Shown here piece by piece: positions 1-9,299 of a stretch of DNA of 33,476 nt. Origin of the DNA: Bryobacteraceae bacterium. Its GTDB lineage: Bacteria; Acidobacteriota; Terriglobia; Bryobacterales; Bryobacteraceae. Within the stretch, counting starts at the first letter, position 1. Each line of letters begins with the position of its first letter. The notes beneath the pieces were generated by a model that was not told the origin of the DNA, did not search any database, and saw only the letters and a program-made list of their open reading frames with translations. The position numbers and the translations under genes were made by a program. Location: assembly GCA_030039005.1 (NCBI GenBank), contig JASHQT010000102.1, positions 1-33,476 on the forward strand. Reading direction: 5' to 3'.

Positions 1-33
1 TAGGATACTCAACAGGGTGAGGACCGGGTCATT

Positions 34-1308
34 TCAGCCCTGGAGGCCCTTGAACGGCACTGAAAACAAAAGCCTTTCGGTAGCGCTCCAATTCGTTCCG
101 TCAGGCAAGGATCGGGGCCTTGCTTCAAACCACTCTCGCGAGTGCGTAGAGATCATGCGGCCTTCCAGTAATCCCAATGTGGGCCGGCGGCTGAGCAGGA
201 AAACGCTCGCCAGTTGCCCCGCTCCATTTGTGTTACTCACCGACATACTGCATTCATCGTCTAGTTCCTGAGAGTTGACAAAAAGCTGGTGTACTGTCTG
301 CCCGCGCGAACTGTTGCTCTTAACTGGAGTCTGCTGCCAAAACCACGCGGAAGGGACGATATCCGACGGGTCTGATTTTTTGTGGCCGCAAAGATCGTGG
401 CCGCCGAAAATTCCGAATAAGTTTGACCAGGTGTTTATTCCTACAGTGCTCCACGCTTCGGCGGCGGAATTCGAGTAGGGTGCGCCAGACATTTTGTAAA
501 AATCGGGCCCATAACCGTCCGTTCTCTCGTATTGTGTTCCACGAGCCGTCAGCCACGCATGGGTCGTGATGTAGCATTCGCAATCGGCATTGGCCTGCAT
601 AACGTCATACGCCCAGGACAAGGCGGCGTTGCCGGCAAAGAAATCCATTGCCAAGACAAGCAGTGGTATGCCGGAAATCACGAACTTTACCGCTGTGTTA
701 GCTCCCGTAGTGTCATAAGATCCCACCCAGTAAGCCATGTCTCCTTCCCCAAGATTAATGCCGGAGCCGTAAACGGAGGAGCGGTTGCTTGCCGAGAAAT
801 AGCCGGTTGCGAATTGCGCTCCCAGTTTGCTTCGGGAAGTAGGGTTGCCTATATAGTCATGGTTCCCAGGAGGCGTAGTGAAGGCAATGCCATTGGCGTC
901 AAGAATCGACCAGGCGTTCTGTGCGTTCGTAAACTGGAAAGCCGTTGCGCCGTTCACGCAGTCGCCGACGCCCACTACAGCCTTGATGTTCGCGCTGAAC
1001 GATGGCGCGCTGGCCGTGAAAACAATATTCTTGTTCTCCACGATCCACTTCATCAGAGCAACGTAATACCCACCGAGATGGTCGGGGCACGTATCAGCCA
1101 GGTATTGAGGATCGGGAATAATGGCAATCGTAAAATCGGCGCCAGGTGGTACTTGTGCGGCCACGGAAGAAGTATTCGCGAGACGCCATGCCGCTCGACT
1201 CGCCAGGCCACCCAGAACAGCAGCGCCGAACCCGCGTCTAGTGATCTTTTTCAACAGTCGTTTGGGAGCCAGCCCTCCATGTCTGATTACGTATTCCAGT
1301 TCCGTCAT
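34..1308 (-). CDS. Tat-exported calcineurin-like metallophosphoesterase
   Basis: The 424-residue protein begins with a twin-arginine signal (ITRRGF near residues 22-27, then a hydrophobic stretch), so it should cross the membrane folded, probably with its metals bound. The metallophosphoesterase order is visible: PDPQ at 65-68, GDCVNG at 115-120, GNHD at 148-151, a later TTHAW and a terminal GGHDLCGH. The usual D-x-H is D-x-Q here and the last G-H-x-H is stretched. Such changes occur in this superfamily, but they leave the substrate open (phosphodiester, phosphomonoester or nucleotide). The stop codon is inside the window, so the gene is complete. The next gene diverges from it after about 280 bases with no recognised content. 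The family is fairly sure; the substrate is unknown. Confidence 0.8.
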   Translation of the reverse strand: MTELEYVIRHGGLAPKRLLKKITRRGFGAAVLGGLASRAAWRLANTSSVAAQVPPGADFTIAIIPDPQYLADTCPDHLGGYYVALMKWIVENKNIVFTASAPSFSANIKAVVGVGDCVNGATAFQFTNAQNAWSILDANGIAFTTPPGNHDYIGNPTSRSKLGAQFATGYFSASNRSSVYGSGINLGEGDMAYWVGSYDTTGANTAVKFVISGIPLLVLAMDFFAGNAALSWAYDVMQANADCECYITTHAWLTARGTQYERTDGYGPDFYKMSGAPYSNSAAEAWSTVGINTWSNLFGIFGGHDLCGHKKSDPSDIVPSAWFWQQTPVKSNSSRGQTVHQLFVNSQELDDECSMSVSNTNGAGQLASVFLLSRRPTLGLLEGRMISTHSREWFEARPRSLPDGTNWSATERLLFSVPFKGLQG

Positions 1309-1591
1309 ACCATGCCCTAACCTACTTGACGGTTTGAGCAGCTAAAACCTGACATTAGTTATTACACTACCCGATAGCGAACTCGCGAATCTTATCGGCC
1401 GACTTGAGGGAGCCAATAGAGCGGGTTTCGCACAACCTCGCTAAGCATCCTATCGGCTACGCTGGAGAATGTTCTTGCCGAGGTCTGTTGCAAATCCGGG
1501 TCTCGCAGCTATACACGCAAGCCAACCTTTCCGAACCTGTAGCGTCTGTTGTTCGTAGGGATTTTCGTACCGATCGAGAAGGAGCACAGTT

Positions 1592-4108
1592 ATGGACTTT
1601 TTACATTGGGGCGATCGGGCGGCCCAAGACTTTCGCTACGGGCTCCGCCAGCTTCGTCTGAATCCCAGTTTTGCCCTAGTGGCAGTCCTTTCACTGGCCT
1701 TGGGTATCGGCGCCAACACTGCCATGTTTCAGTTGGTGGATGCAGTGCGTCTCCGCACACTGCCGGTAGCCCACCCGCAGCAGTTGGCTTCCATCGACTT
1801 CCCGGACGGTGCCATGCGTAGCGGCTGGCATTCAACCCGCAGTTCCCGGTTGACCTACCCGCAGTGGGAGCAGATCCAGCAACAGCAGCAGGCCTTCAGT
1901 TCGGTACTGGCCTGGAGCGCTACCCAATTCGATCTGTCGCCCGGTGGAGAAGTGCGCAACGCCCAGGGACTATTCGTCAGCGGCACGTTCTTTCGCGCGC
2001 TGGGAGTGCAACCCGTGATCGGCCGCACGTTCACCTCGGAAGATGACCGCATCGGCTGTTCGCCCGGTGCCGTGATTGGATATGCCTTCTGGCAGCGCGA
2101 GCTCGCGGGAGACCCCCACGTTCTCGGCCGCAACCTGACGCTGAATAGCAAGTCAGTGCCCATTATCGGAGTAACGCCGGCAGGGTTTTTTGGCGTTGAG
2201 CCAGGGTTTCGCTACGACGTTGCTTTACCTTTGTGCGCGGACGACCTGTTCATCAGCGACCCGTCGGGCTTAGGAAGGATCAAGACACGGCACGCCTGGT
2301 GGCTCTCGGCCATGGGCCGTCTCAAGCCCGGCTGGACCGTGGAGCGCGCCAACGCCCAAATAGAGGCCGTCTCTCCGGGCATCATGCAGGCGACACTTCC
2401 TCCTCTCTACCGGCCGGATGACGCCAAGCGCTACCTGCAAAACAAATTGGTAGTCCGCGTGGGCGGCACCGGCGTGTCCCAATTGCGGGAGCAGTATGAG
2501 ACACCCTTATGGCTGCTGTTGGCTGCTACGGGCCTGGTGCTGCTGATTGCTTGCGCTAATCTCGCCAATTTACTGCTGGCACGCGCCAGCGTCCGCGAGC
2601 GCGAGATCGCGATTCGCCAAGCCATCGGCGCCGCGCGCGGAACTCTGATAGGGCAACTGATGGCCGAAAGCCTCCTGCTCAGCGCAGCTGGCGCGCTATT
2701 GGGCGTTCTGTTGGCGCTGGGGATCAGCCATGCGCTGGTCGCCTTCCTCAGCCGGCCGGACTATCCGGTGTTCGTCGGCCTGGGCTTGGACGCGCGCATA
2801 TTGGGCTTCACGGGTGCCGCTGCGGTAGGAACCTGTCTGCTGTTCGGTTTGGCGCCGGCGCTACGGGCTACGCGCGTTCCGCCTACCGCCGCCATGCGCT
2901 CCGGCGGCCGCGGCCTCACCTCCGGGCGGGAGCGTTTCAGCTTGCGCCGGGCTCTGGTGGTCGCGCAGGTTTCGCTATCTCTGGTGCTTTTGGTGGGCGC
3001 GCTGTTGTTTGGAAGCAGTCTCGAAAAGCTGCTCCATGTGGACACCGGCTTCCGGCCCGACGGCGTCGTTGCCGTCAGCATGTACGCAGGAAACCGTTAC
3101 TCGAAAGAGCGGCTCCCGCTCGTCTTTCACGATCTCCTGGATCGTTTCCGCGCGATTCCGGGTGTAGAATCGGCGGCACAAGTCTGGTTCACGCCCGTGA
3201 GCGGTGCAGGCTGGGACGAACGAGTCTACGCGGAAGGCGGCCGTAACGGCGTGCATCCCGACGTGAATTTCGATCGCATCGGGCCGGGCTATTTCCGGAC
3301 CATGGCTACTCCACTGCTCGCCGGGCGCGATTTCGACGCACGCGACACGCTGGGCTCTCCTAAGGTTGCGATCGTGAATGAAGCCTTCGCAAAAAAACTC
3401 TTTGGGGGCGCGAATCCTGTCGGCCACTCGTTCTTCAAGGAGGGCTCCGCCGGCAAGCCCGACGACCAGTATCAGATCGTCGGGTTGGTGCGCAACACCA
3501 AGTATTACGAGATTCGGGAGGATTTCAGACCCATCGGCTTCTTCCCCATGGATCAGGACGCGGAGCCCAATGCCGGAACCACCTTCATTTTGCGGTTCTC
3601 GGGCCCGCAGGCGGACGTGTTCCGCGAAGTCAAACAGACTGCCGGTCAAGTGAATCCCGCCATCGTTCTCCAGTTCAGCGTTCTGCGTCAGCAATTGGAT
3701 GAGTCACTCCAGCGCGACCGCCTGATGGCCTCGCTCGCCGGCGGCTTCGGACTGCTGGGCGGGTTGCTCGCGACGCTCGGACTCTACGGCGTGATCGCGT
3801 ATCTGGTGGAACGCCGCCGCAATGAGATCGGGATTCGCATCGCACTAGGCGCCGGACGGGCGCGCGTTGTACGTCTGGTCTTGCGCGAGGCCGCAGCGTT
3901 GCTGGCATCCGGACTACTTATCGGCGGCGCGTTGGCGCTTTGGACGGGCCGTGCGGCGAGTGCCTTGCTGTTCGGTCTGAAGCCGACCGATCCGGTCACC
4001 TTCCTGGCCGCCATGTCGCTGCTGGCCGCGGTCGCGCTCGCCGCCAGTTACGTCCCGGCCTGGCGCGCGGCGCGCCTGGAACCCATGCAGGCCTTGCGCG
4101 AGGAATAA
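1592..4108 (+). CDS. ADOP-type duplicated orphan ABC permease (MacB/FtsX-like)
   Basis: This 838-residue membrane protein has the layout of acidobacterial duplicated orphan permeases. A short N-terminal lead (DFRYGLRQLRLNPSF) precedes the first transmembrane helix (about 25-50), followed by a periplasmic MacB-type core domain. Three helices follow (about 305-425) with the FtsX-like block REREIAIRQAIGAARG. A second helix/core/three-helix module then ends with RRNEIGIRIALGAGRARV and AARLEPMQALREE. A clean AAGGAG lies 8 bases before the ATG. MacB-type permeases normally work with an ATPase and a membrane-fusion protein in efflux or lipoprotein-related transport. No ATPase gene is in the window, which is usual for this orphan family. 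Substrate unknown. Confidence 0.9.
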   Translation: MDFLHWGDRAAQDFRYGLRQLRLNPSFALVAVLSLALGIGANTAMFQLVDAVRLRTLPVAHPQQLASIDFPDGAMRSGWHSTRSSRLTYPQWEQIQQQQQAFSSVLAWSATQFDLSPGGEVRNAQGLFVSGTFFRALGVQPVIGRTFTSEDDRIGCSPGAVIGYAFWQRELAGDPHVLGRNLTLNSKSVPIIGVTPAGFFGVEPGFRYDVALPLCADDLFISDPSGLGRIKTRHAWWLSAMGRLKPGWTVERANAQIEAVSPGIMQATLPPLYRPDDAKRYLQNKLVVRVGGTGVSQLREQYETPLWLLLAATGLVLLIACANLANLLLARASVREREIAIRQAIGAARGTLIGQLMAESLLLSAAGALLGVLLALGISHALVAFLSRPDYPVFVGLGLDARILGFTGAAAVGTCLLFGLAPALRATRVPPTAAMRSGGRGLTSGRERFSLRRALVVAQVSLSLVLLVGALLFGSSLEKLLHVDTGFRPDGVVAVSMYAGNRYSKERLPLVFHDLLDRFRAIPGVESAAQVWFTPVSGAGWDERVYAEGGRNGVHPDVNFDRIGPGYFRTMATPLLAGRDFDARDTLGSPKVAIVNEAFAKKLFGGANPVGHSFFKEGSAGKPDDQYQIVGLVRNTKYYEIREDFRPIGFFPMDQDAEPNAGTTFILRFSGPQADVFREVKQTAGQVNPAIVLQFSVLRQQLDESLQRDRLMASLAGGFGLLGGLLATLGLYGVIAYLVERRRNEIGIRIALGAGRARVVRLVLREAAALLASGLLIGGALALWTGRAASALLFGLKPTDPVTFLAAMSLLAAVALAASYVPAWRAARLEPMQALREE

Positions 4109-4428
4109 GGCGCGCCGCCAAGCTGCAACGCGCGGCGGATCGCTGCCGATAGTTTTTAACGGGATGTCTTTGTGAGAGTGTTTCGACCGCCCCATCCGCC
4201 GGCAAGTAGAGGTTCAGATACCGAGTCGGGCTGAGGAGTCACACCGCCGAAGCTATCGGGCCTTTCAAAGATTCGCTGATGTTGGTTTATAATTTCGAGA
4301 ATCGGCTTGTTTCGCCTGATTCCCGTTCAGGAGGCAGCAGCGGGGTGTAGAGCTGCGTGCCTTTTGGGGTGGGGCGCATGGGCGCGAGGCAGCACTATCG
4401 GCGGGAAGGTTCCGCACAGGAGGAATCT
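4109..4428. other. Intergenic region upstream of the Solibacter-domain gene
   Basis: No credible gene lies in these 320 bases. Visible elements are a consensus -10 hexamer at 4288-4293 and, just after it, an imperfect hairpin at about 4300-4323 (GAATC-GGC paired with GCC-T-GATTC around a 7-base loop). A strong AGGAGG lies at 4418-4423, five bases before the TTG taken here as the start of the next gene. A GTG at 4357 gives a longer reading frame, but the extra residues look like leader rather than protein. Confidence 0.5.
4264..4293 (+). promoter_or_regulatory. Candidate sigma-70 promoter
   Basis: A perfect TATAAT sits at 4288-4293, with a weak -35-like TTCAAA at 4264-4269 and an 18-base spacer. 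It would give a leader of roughly 130 bases before the TTG start at 4429, containing the small hairpin near 4300-4323. The -35 match is poor (three of six), so only the -10 is persuasive. Confidence 0.35.
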
Positions 4429-7017
4429 TTGACGCGTTTCCAGACGATCGCTATTCCACGCTTCGGCATTCTGATACAGGTGCTGTTTTGGTTACTTCTC
4501 GCCAACTCCGCCTGGGCGCAAACCACCACATTCATGAACCTGGCCGCCTACACGGCCGCAACTTCCAACACAACTCTGATCGGCTTCAATGGCATTTTGC
4601 CGGCCGGTACCACTTACCAGGACTTTAATCCCCTCACGGTTTCGGGAGTCAACTTCGCGACACCCACCTCGGGCGCCAAAGTGAACGTGACGGCGGCCAA
4701 TTACTATAGCCCGCACAACTACTCGGCCGCGTTCATCGTGGACGCGAATTCCTCAGTCACTGGTACGCTGAACATCACTCTCCCTTCGCCTACCTACGCG
4801 CTGGCACTGGACTATGGCCAGTTGTTCGGGGGCGGGACTGGTTCGATCAAACTTTCGAATGGATTCGTCTTCAATGCCCCTAGTCCACCGACCGTCGGGA
4901 ACACCGCGTTCATCGGCTTTGTCTCCACTGACGCGATCACCAGCGTTTCTTATACCGTCACTGGCGATTACTGGGTTCTTCTCGATCTCAGGCTCAGTTC
5001 TCCGGCGCCGCTGAGCTTGTCGTTGAGCAACCCCATCGTTGCCGTGGGACAAGGCGCAACGCTCACATGGTCGTCACAAAACGTAAGTTCCTGTACCGCG
5101 TCGGGTGCCTGGAACGGATCGCAAGCCTCCAGCGGTACCGAAACCGTCACCGCTTCGTCGCCGGGCTATTACATCTACACTTTGAGCTGTACCGGCTCTA
5201 CGGGCGTGAACACTCAGTCTGTCGAGCTGACCGTCTATGGCCCGACTCCCAGCATCGCCGAGCCCCCAAATGAACTGGGCTACCAAGCTTCGTTCTACAT
5301 CGCGCCGCCCAATCAAATCGTCGGGCTCCAGACCACACTGACCGTCCCGCCTTACCCTCCCGTTCCGAATAACACCGACGCATCGCTCTTCTTATGGCCA
5401 GGCCTTGACCCGGCAACCAATAGCAGCAATTTCCTACCTATTAATAACGGCGTTCTGCAGCCGGTGCTGTCCTGGGGACCATCGTGTGCTCCAACCTCGC
5501 AGCCAGCGCCGTTTACATCCTGGTGGATCTCGGGTCAATATGTGAACACCTTCGGCAGCGATCCGGGTTTCACGGGGTGCTTCTCCGGTAGTTCAATGCT
5601 TGTAAGCCCCGGCGACCAGCTTCTCGTCAATATCTCGCTGGATTCGACTACCGAAGTCTGGACCGAGACCGTTACCGACTCCGCTTCGCATCAGAGTGTC
5701 AGCTTCACCATGAACCTCCAGGGCCAAGGCCAAAACTGGGCTTATTTTGCGATGGAAGCATGGTACGGGGAGAAGATCTCGACGCCCGTTACCTTTTTGA
5801 ACACCACACTTACATTCCAGTCCGCCGATACTGCCGGTTGGTGCTCCAACTCGCAAGGCGCCGATAACACCTACATCATGACGCCTCCCACGCCGCAGAA
5901 CTCGGCCTCGCAGTGTTTCATAGGCACTATTGTCTTAACCCAGCCTGCGAACCCGCCGGTCCTGACCATTGCCTTGACCCATAACGGCAGCTTTATACAG
6001 GGACAGCAGGGCGCAAACTACACCGTCATCGTCTCGAACACCGCTGGAACGGGATCCACCAGCGGGACCGTTTACGTGACCGATACGGTTCCGCAAGGCC
6101 TGACACTCGTTTCGATGGCCGGCGCGGGATGGTCCTGTACCGGCAATACTTGTAGCCGCAGCGACGTCCTGGGTGCTGGATCGAGTTATCCGCCCATCAC
6201 GGTGACGGTGAACGTCGACGCCTCGGCTACTTCTCCCCTGGTCAATCAGGCGAGTGTCTCCGGTGGTACCTCCGGAGCCGCGACTGCGTCGGATTCCACA
6301 AACATCAACACGGCGAATGGATCCGGTCCGGCCATCCGGCAAGATGGGGTTGTCAACGCCGCCAGTTTCGAACCATCGATCGCCCCAGGTTCCTTGTTCA
6401 CCATTTTCGGTACGGGACTGTCTGCGCAGGCGGCGAGCGCTTCGTCCACTCCGCTACCCAGTAATCTGGACGAGACGCAGGTGCTGGTAAATGGAGTACA
6501 GACGCCGCTGGTGTACGTGTCCGGCACACAAATTAATGCCCAAATGCCCATTGGTCTACCGACGGGCCAGGCTGTCACCGTTGCCGTCACCAACGCGGCC
6601 CAGCAAAGCAACATAGTGACCGTGAACCTCGCCTCGGCCGCTCCCGGCATTTTCACCTACAACGATAATCTCGCTGTCGCCCAGAATCCGAATGGCGCGG
6701 TTAACTCTCCGACCGTGCCAGCACATCCAGGAGATGTTCTCGTGGCGTACCTCACTGGAGGAGGTGCGGTCAACGCAGCCGGCCCGTGGATCACTGGCGC
6801 AGCGTCACCGGCAGGGCTCTCTGGTGTAACGGGCACGTATTCGGTCACGTTGGGCGGTGTTGCTGCGCAGGTCGAGTACCTTGGACTTACCCCGGGATTC
6901 GTCGGTTTATACCAGGCGAACTTCACCGTCCCATCGCTTGCGCCCGGAAACTACCCGCTCGTCGTGGTTATCGAGGGTGAATCCAGCAATGCGCCCATGA
7001 TTGCAGTGAACGAGTAA
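4429..7017 (+). CDS. Secreted multidomain protein with Solibacter C-terminal domain (TIGR03437-like)
   Basis: I place the start at TTG 4429, because AGGAGG lies five bases upstream and the product then opens with a clean signal peptide ending ANSAWAQ. This gives 862 residues. In order: an N-terminal beta domain (about 35-190); an Ig-like segment (about 195-280); a central domain (about 290-500) with repeated Trp, Cys and Gly blocks; a DUF11-type repeat (about 510-625); and a C-terminal domain (about 645-862) with GVVNAASF, APGSLFTIFGTGL and the closing APGNYPLVV. That last domain is the uncharacterised Solibacter C-terminal type. The central domain has Gln344 in GVLQPVLSWG and Glu443 in AYFAMEAW, which might be the Gln/Glu pair of a G1 peptidase-like fold. 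That is a weak inference. Probably a cell-surface or secreted protein. Confidence 0.8.
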   Translation: MTRFQTIAIPRFGILIQVLFWLLLANSAWAQTTTFMNLAAYTAATSNTTLIGFNGILPAGTTYQDFNPLTVSGVNFATPTSGAKVNVTAANYYSPHNYSAAFIVDANSSVTGTLNITLPSPTYALALDYGQLFGGGTGSIKLSNGFVFNAPSPPTVGNTAFIGFVSTDAITSVSYTVTGDYWVLLDLRLSSPAPLSLSLSNPIVAVGQGATLTWSSQNVSSCTASGAWNGSQASSGTETVTASSPGYYIYTLSCTGSTGVNTQSVELTVYGPTPSIAEPPNELGYQASFYIAPPNQIVGLQTTLTVPPYPPVPNNTDASLFLWPGLDPATNSSNFLPINNGVLQPVLSWGPSCAPTSQPAPFTSWWISGQYVNTFGSDPGFTGCFSGSSMLVSPGDQLLVNISLDSTTEVWTETVTDSASHQSVSFTMNLQGQGQNWAYFAMEAWYGEKISTPVTFLNTTLTFQSADTAGWCSNSQGADNTYIMTPPTPQNSASQCFIGTIVLTQPANPPVLTIALTHNGSFIQGQQGANYTVIVSNTAGTGSTSGTVYVTDTVPQGLTLVSMAGAGWSCTGNTCSRSDVLGAGSSYPPITVTVNVDASATSPLVNQASVSGGTSGAATASDSTNINTANGSGPAIRQDGVVNAASFEPSIAPGSLFTIFGTGLSAQAASASSTPLPSNLDETQVLVNGVQTPLVYVSGTQINAQMPIGLPTGQAVTVAVTNAAQQSNIVTVNLASAAPGIFTYNDNLAVAQNPNGAVNSPTVPAHPGDVLVAYLTGGGAVNAAGPWITGAASPAGLSGVTGTYSVTLGGVAAQVEYLGLTPGFVGLYQANFTVPSLAPGNYPLVVVIEGESSNAPMIAVNE

Positions 7018-7105
7018 AACGAAGCAAGCTGTACCGAAAATACTTAATCAGCGGTAGCTCGAAGGGAGCGACGACTGCTGGAGGCCAAGAAGGGCGCCAG
7101 GGTAG

Positions 7106-7133
7106 CTTCCGATGACAAGCATTCTATCGGAAG
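7106..7133. terminator. Inverted repeat between convergent genes
   Basis: CTTCCGAT at 7106-7113 pairs perfectly with ATCGGAAG at 7126-7133 around a 12-base loop. It lies between the end of the Solibacter-domain gene and the end of pqqE, where a shared terminator would be expected. No T-run follows on either strand and the loop is long, so it may equally be a protein-binding palindrome or chance. Confidence 0.3.
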
Positions 7134-7167
7134 TGCCCAGCTGCAATGCGTGTTCACGGGTGAGAAG

Positions 7168-8268
7168 TCAACTTCGCGCGTTTGCTGGATTGATTCGATA
7201 CACCCAGTGCGCCTCTTCCACCGCTCCAATCCTGGTATCGGCCGCAATGACGGCGTCAATCAAACCGCGCTGGGGGGCCAGCGAACATACGGGATCGGTG
7301 GCATTGGCGTCACCCGTGTATAGGAACGCTTGGCAGCGGCAACCACCGAAATCGCGCGTCCTGCGCTCGCAGGAGCGGCACGGCTCCTGCATCCATTCTT
7401 CGCCCCGAAAACGCTGGAATGCTTCCGACTGTTCCCAAATCCAACCGAGCGGCTTCGATCGTACATCCTCGAAACTCAAACCCGGAATGACACGTGCCGC
7501 GTGGCACGGCAACACCACTCCGGCAGGGTCCACCAATAGGAGCCCTTGCCCCCAGCCGCCCATGCAAGCCTTGGGGTACCGCGCATAATAGTCCGGCAGC
7601 ACGCAGTCGATGCGCATGCGGCCTCTTAATCGTTCTCGTGCGGCGTCCACAATCGAAATAGTTTCGTGTACCTGTTCCCGCGTGGGCAACAACCGGCCGC
7701 GGTTCTCGAAGGCCCAGCCATAGTATTGAACGTTGGCCACTTCGAGTCTGTCAACCTGCAACTCCTCGGCCAACGCGATCATCTGGGGCAAGCGAGCGAG
7801 ATTCCCGCGGTGCACCACGATGTTCATGGTGAAGGCCACTCGATGCTTGCGCATGCGCCGCGCCAGTTCCAGTTTGGCGAAATGCGCGCGCGTGCCGGCG
7901 ATCTCATCGGCTGGCCCTTGTTCGGAATCCTGAAAACTGAGCTGAACATGATCCAGACCGGCCGCCAGCAGTGCGTCCAGACGCGCCTCGGTAAGTCCGA
8001 TGCCGGAAGTGATCAAATTCACGTACAGTCCGGCATCGCGCCCGGATTTCACCAACTGCTCCGTATCGGCTCGCGCCAGCGGCTCGCCGCCGGTCAAGTG
8101 CAACTGCAGTACCCCCAGAGCCGCGGCCTCACCGAACACGCGTTGCCAGTCCGCGGTGCTTAGTTCCTCGGAGCGCGAACGCATCTCCACCGGATTCGAA
8201 CAATACACGCATCGCAACGGGCAACGATGAGTGACTTCGGCGATGAGAGCGCGGGGAACAAACGTCAT
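7168..8268 (-). CDS. pqqE: PqqE, radical SAM PqqA cross-linking enzyme
   Basis: PqqE uses S-adenosylmethionine and iron-sulfur clusters to join the Glu and Tyr side chains of PqqA by a carbon-carbon bond, the first committed step of PQQ synthesis. The radical SAM triad is C16-x3-C20-x2-C23, followed by HLTGGEPL. The C-terminal SPASM region keeps the family cysteines in CMGGWGQG, LPCHAA, EPCRSCERR, GGCRCQA and DPVCSLAP. The 366-residue length is close to normal for the family. It is the last gene of the pqqABCDE operon, starting 9 bases after pqqD. Only a weak AAAGAAA precedes its ATG, so translation may depend on coupling. Confidence 0.97.
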   Translation of the reverse strand: MTFVPRALIAEVTHRCPLRCVYCSNPVEMRSRSEELSTADWQRVFGEAAALGVLQLHLTGGEPLARADTEQLVKSGRDAGLYVNLITSGIGLTEARLDALLAAGLDHVQLSFQDSEQGPADEIAGTRAHFAKLELARRMRKHRVAFTMNIVVHRGNLARLPQMIALAEELQVDRLEVANVQYYGWAFENRGRLLPTREQVHETISIVDAARERLRGRMRIDCVLPDYYARYPKACMGGWGQGLLLVDPAGVVLPCHAARVIPGLSFEDVRSKPLGWIWEQSEAFQRFRGEEWMQEPCRSCERRTRDFGGCRCQAFLYTGDANATDPVCSLAPQRGLIDAVIAADTRIGAVEEAHWVYRINPANARS

Positions 8269-8277
8269 GCGATTTCT

Positions 8278-8559
8278 TTACGTGAGGTCGAGTGCCCGCC
8301 GGTCCTGCAGCGACAGGAGAAACGCAACCACTTCTCTACGAATGATTTCAGGATCGGTCTGCTGGAACTCGGACTGCAATGTTGAGACGAGGTCCGCTAG
8401 CGTTCTTGTACCATCGCAGAGTTCCACGATGCGCGGGCCGGGACCGGTCAGCCGAAGCATGGTTTCCGGCAATAACAGCACGGGACCGAGATCCGCTGCC
8501 TGACTCATCCGGCATCCACGCGCAAGACGCGGAATACTGGTTAGCGCCGGTTCGTTCAT
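8278..8559 (-). CDS. pqqD: PqqD, PqqA-binding chaperone
   Basis: PqqD binds the PqqA peptide and presents it to PqqE. The 93-residue product shows the family pattern: PRLARGCRM near the N-terminus, an LLLPE block, then IVELCDGTRTLADLV, and a C-terminal helix ending FLLSLQDRRALDL. The frame stays open further upstream, but I chose the ATG at 8559. It gives the normal length for a free-standing PqqD and overlaps the pqqC stop codon by four bases (ATGA), the same arrangement as pqqB/pqqC. Confidence 0.95.
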   Translation of the reverse strand: MNEPALTSIPRLARGCRMSQAADLGPVLLLPETMLRLTGPGPRIVELCDGTRTLADLVSTLQSEFQQTDPEIIRREVVAFLLSLQDRRALDLT

Positions 8560-9299
8560 GCGACCTCGGGACGGAACGCCCCTGGCGGCGGCCAGCCGGG
8601 TTCCACGTAAGCGAAATACAGCGCGTCCAATTGGGCCCAAAGGATGTCGCACTTTGCCCGCAACGCACCGATCGCGAGTTCCTGTTCCGCGCGCGTGTGG
8701 GTATTTTCCTTTACCCAATTCAGGGCGAAGTTCGCATCTTCGGGCGCCTGTGAAAGGCGGGATTCAAAATAGCCTAAGCTCGACGCGAGGTAGGGATAGT
8801 GCGCCAGCATCCGATCCATGCGCAAAGAGATCAGGTTCTTGGAAAACATCTCCGTCAGCGAAGATGCCACGGATTCGATAAAGGAGTGTTTGCTGACCAA
8901 GGCCGAATACGCGTCCACGGCGTAACGCACCGCCGGGAGGACGCCCACTTCTGAAACCACCAGATCGCGAGAGAGCCCGGTGGCTTCCGCCAGCTTAATC
9001 CATTTTTCGATCCCGCCCGGTGTGCCAGGTTCGCCATCGTGATCGACGATGCGCTTGCGCCAGGCGCGGCGGAACTCGGGCGAATCGCTGCGCGCGAGGA
9101 TCAATGCATCTTTGATCGGAATGGTTTTTTGATAGTAATACCGATTGAATGCCCAAGCCTGAAGTTGGCCCCGCGTTAGCTTCCCTTCGTGCATCAGGCG
9201 GTGAAACGGGTGCAGGTGATGATAGCGCTCCTCGCCGACGGCGCGCAGCTTCTCTTCCAACGCCCCAGGGCTCAGTACGGCCTCTTGCGTTGAGATCAT
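8556..9299 (-). CDS. pqqC: PqqC, pyrroloquinoline-quinone synthase
   Basis: PqqC is the cofactor-free oxidase that performs the last ring closure and oxidation to PQQ. The 247-residue protein has the family length and an all-helical pattern. Recognisable blocks are AFNRYYYQKTIPIKDA, RIVDHDGEPGTPGG (containing the active-site His region), SLTEMFSKNLISLR, and KCDILWAQLDALYFAY near the end. Both its start and its stop overlap neighbouring pqq genes by ATGA, so B, C and D are probably translated in a coupled manner. Confidence 0.97.
   Translation of the reverse strand: MISTQEAVLSPGALEEKLRAVGEERYHHLHPFHRLMHEGKLTRGQLQAWAFNRYYYQKTIPIKDALILARSDSPEFRRAWRKRIVDHDGEPGTPGGIEKWIKLAEATGLSRDLVVSEVGVLPAVRYAVDAYSALVSKHSFIESVASSLTEMFSKNLISLRMDRMLAHYPYLASSLGYFESRLSQAPEDANFALNWVKENTHTRAEQELAIGALRAKCDILWAQLDALYFAYVEPGWPPPGAFRPEVA

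Noticed and set aside
1309..1591. Possible tRNA T-arm-like sequence near 1490-1510
   Set aside because: GTTGCAAATCC-like bases occur, but no matching acceptor, D or anticodon stems could be paired around them.
2975..3694. 239-residue minus-strand open frame
   Set aside because: It is antisense to the ADOP permease, whose second module is clearly coded on the plus strand.
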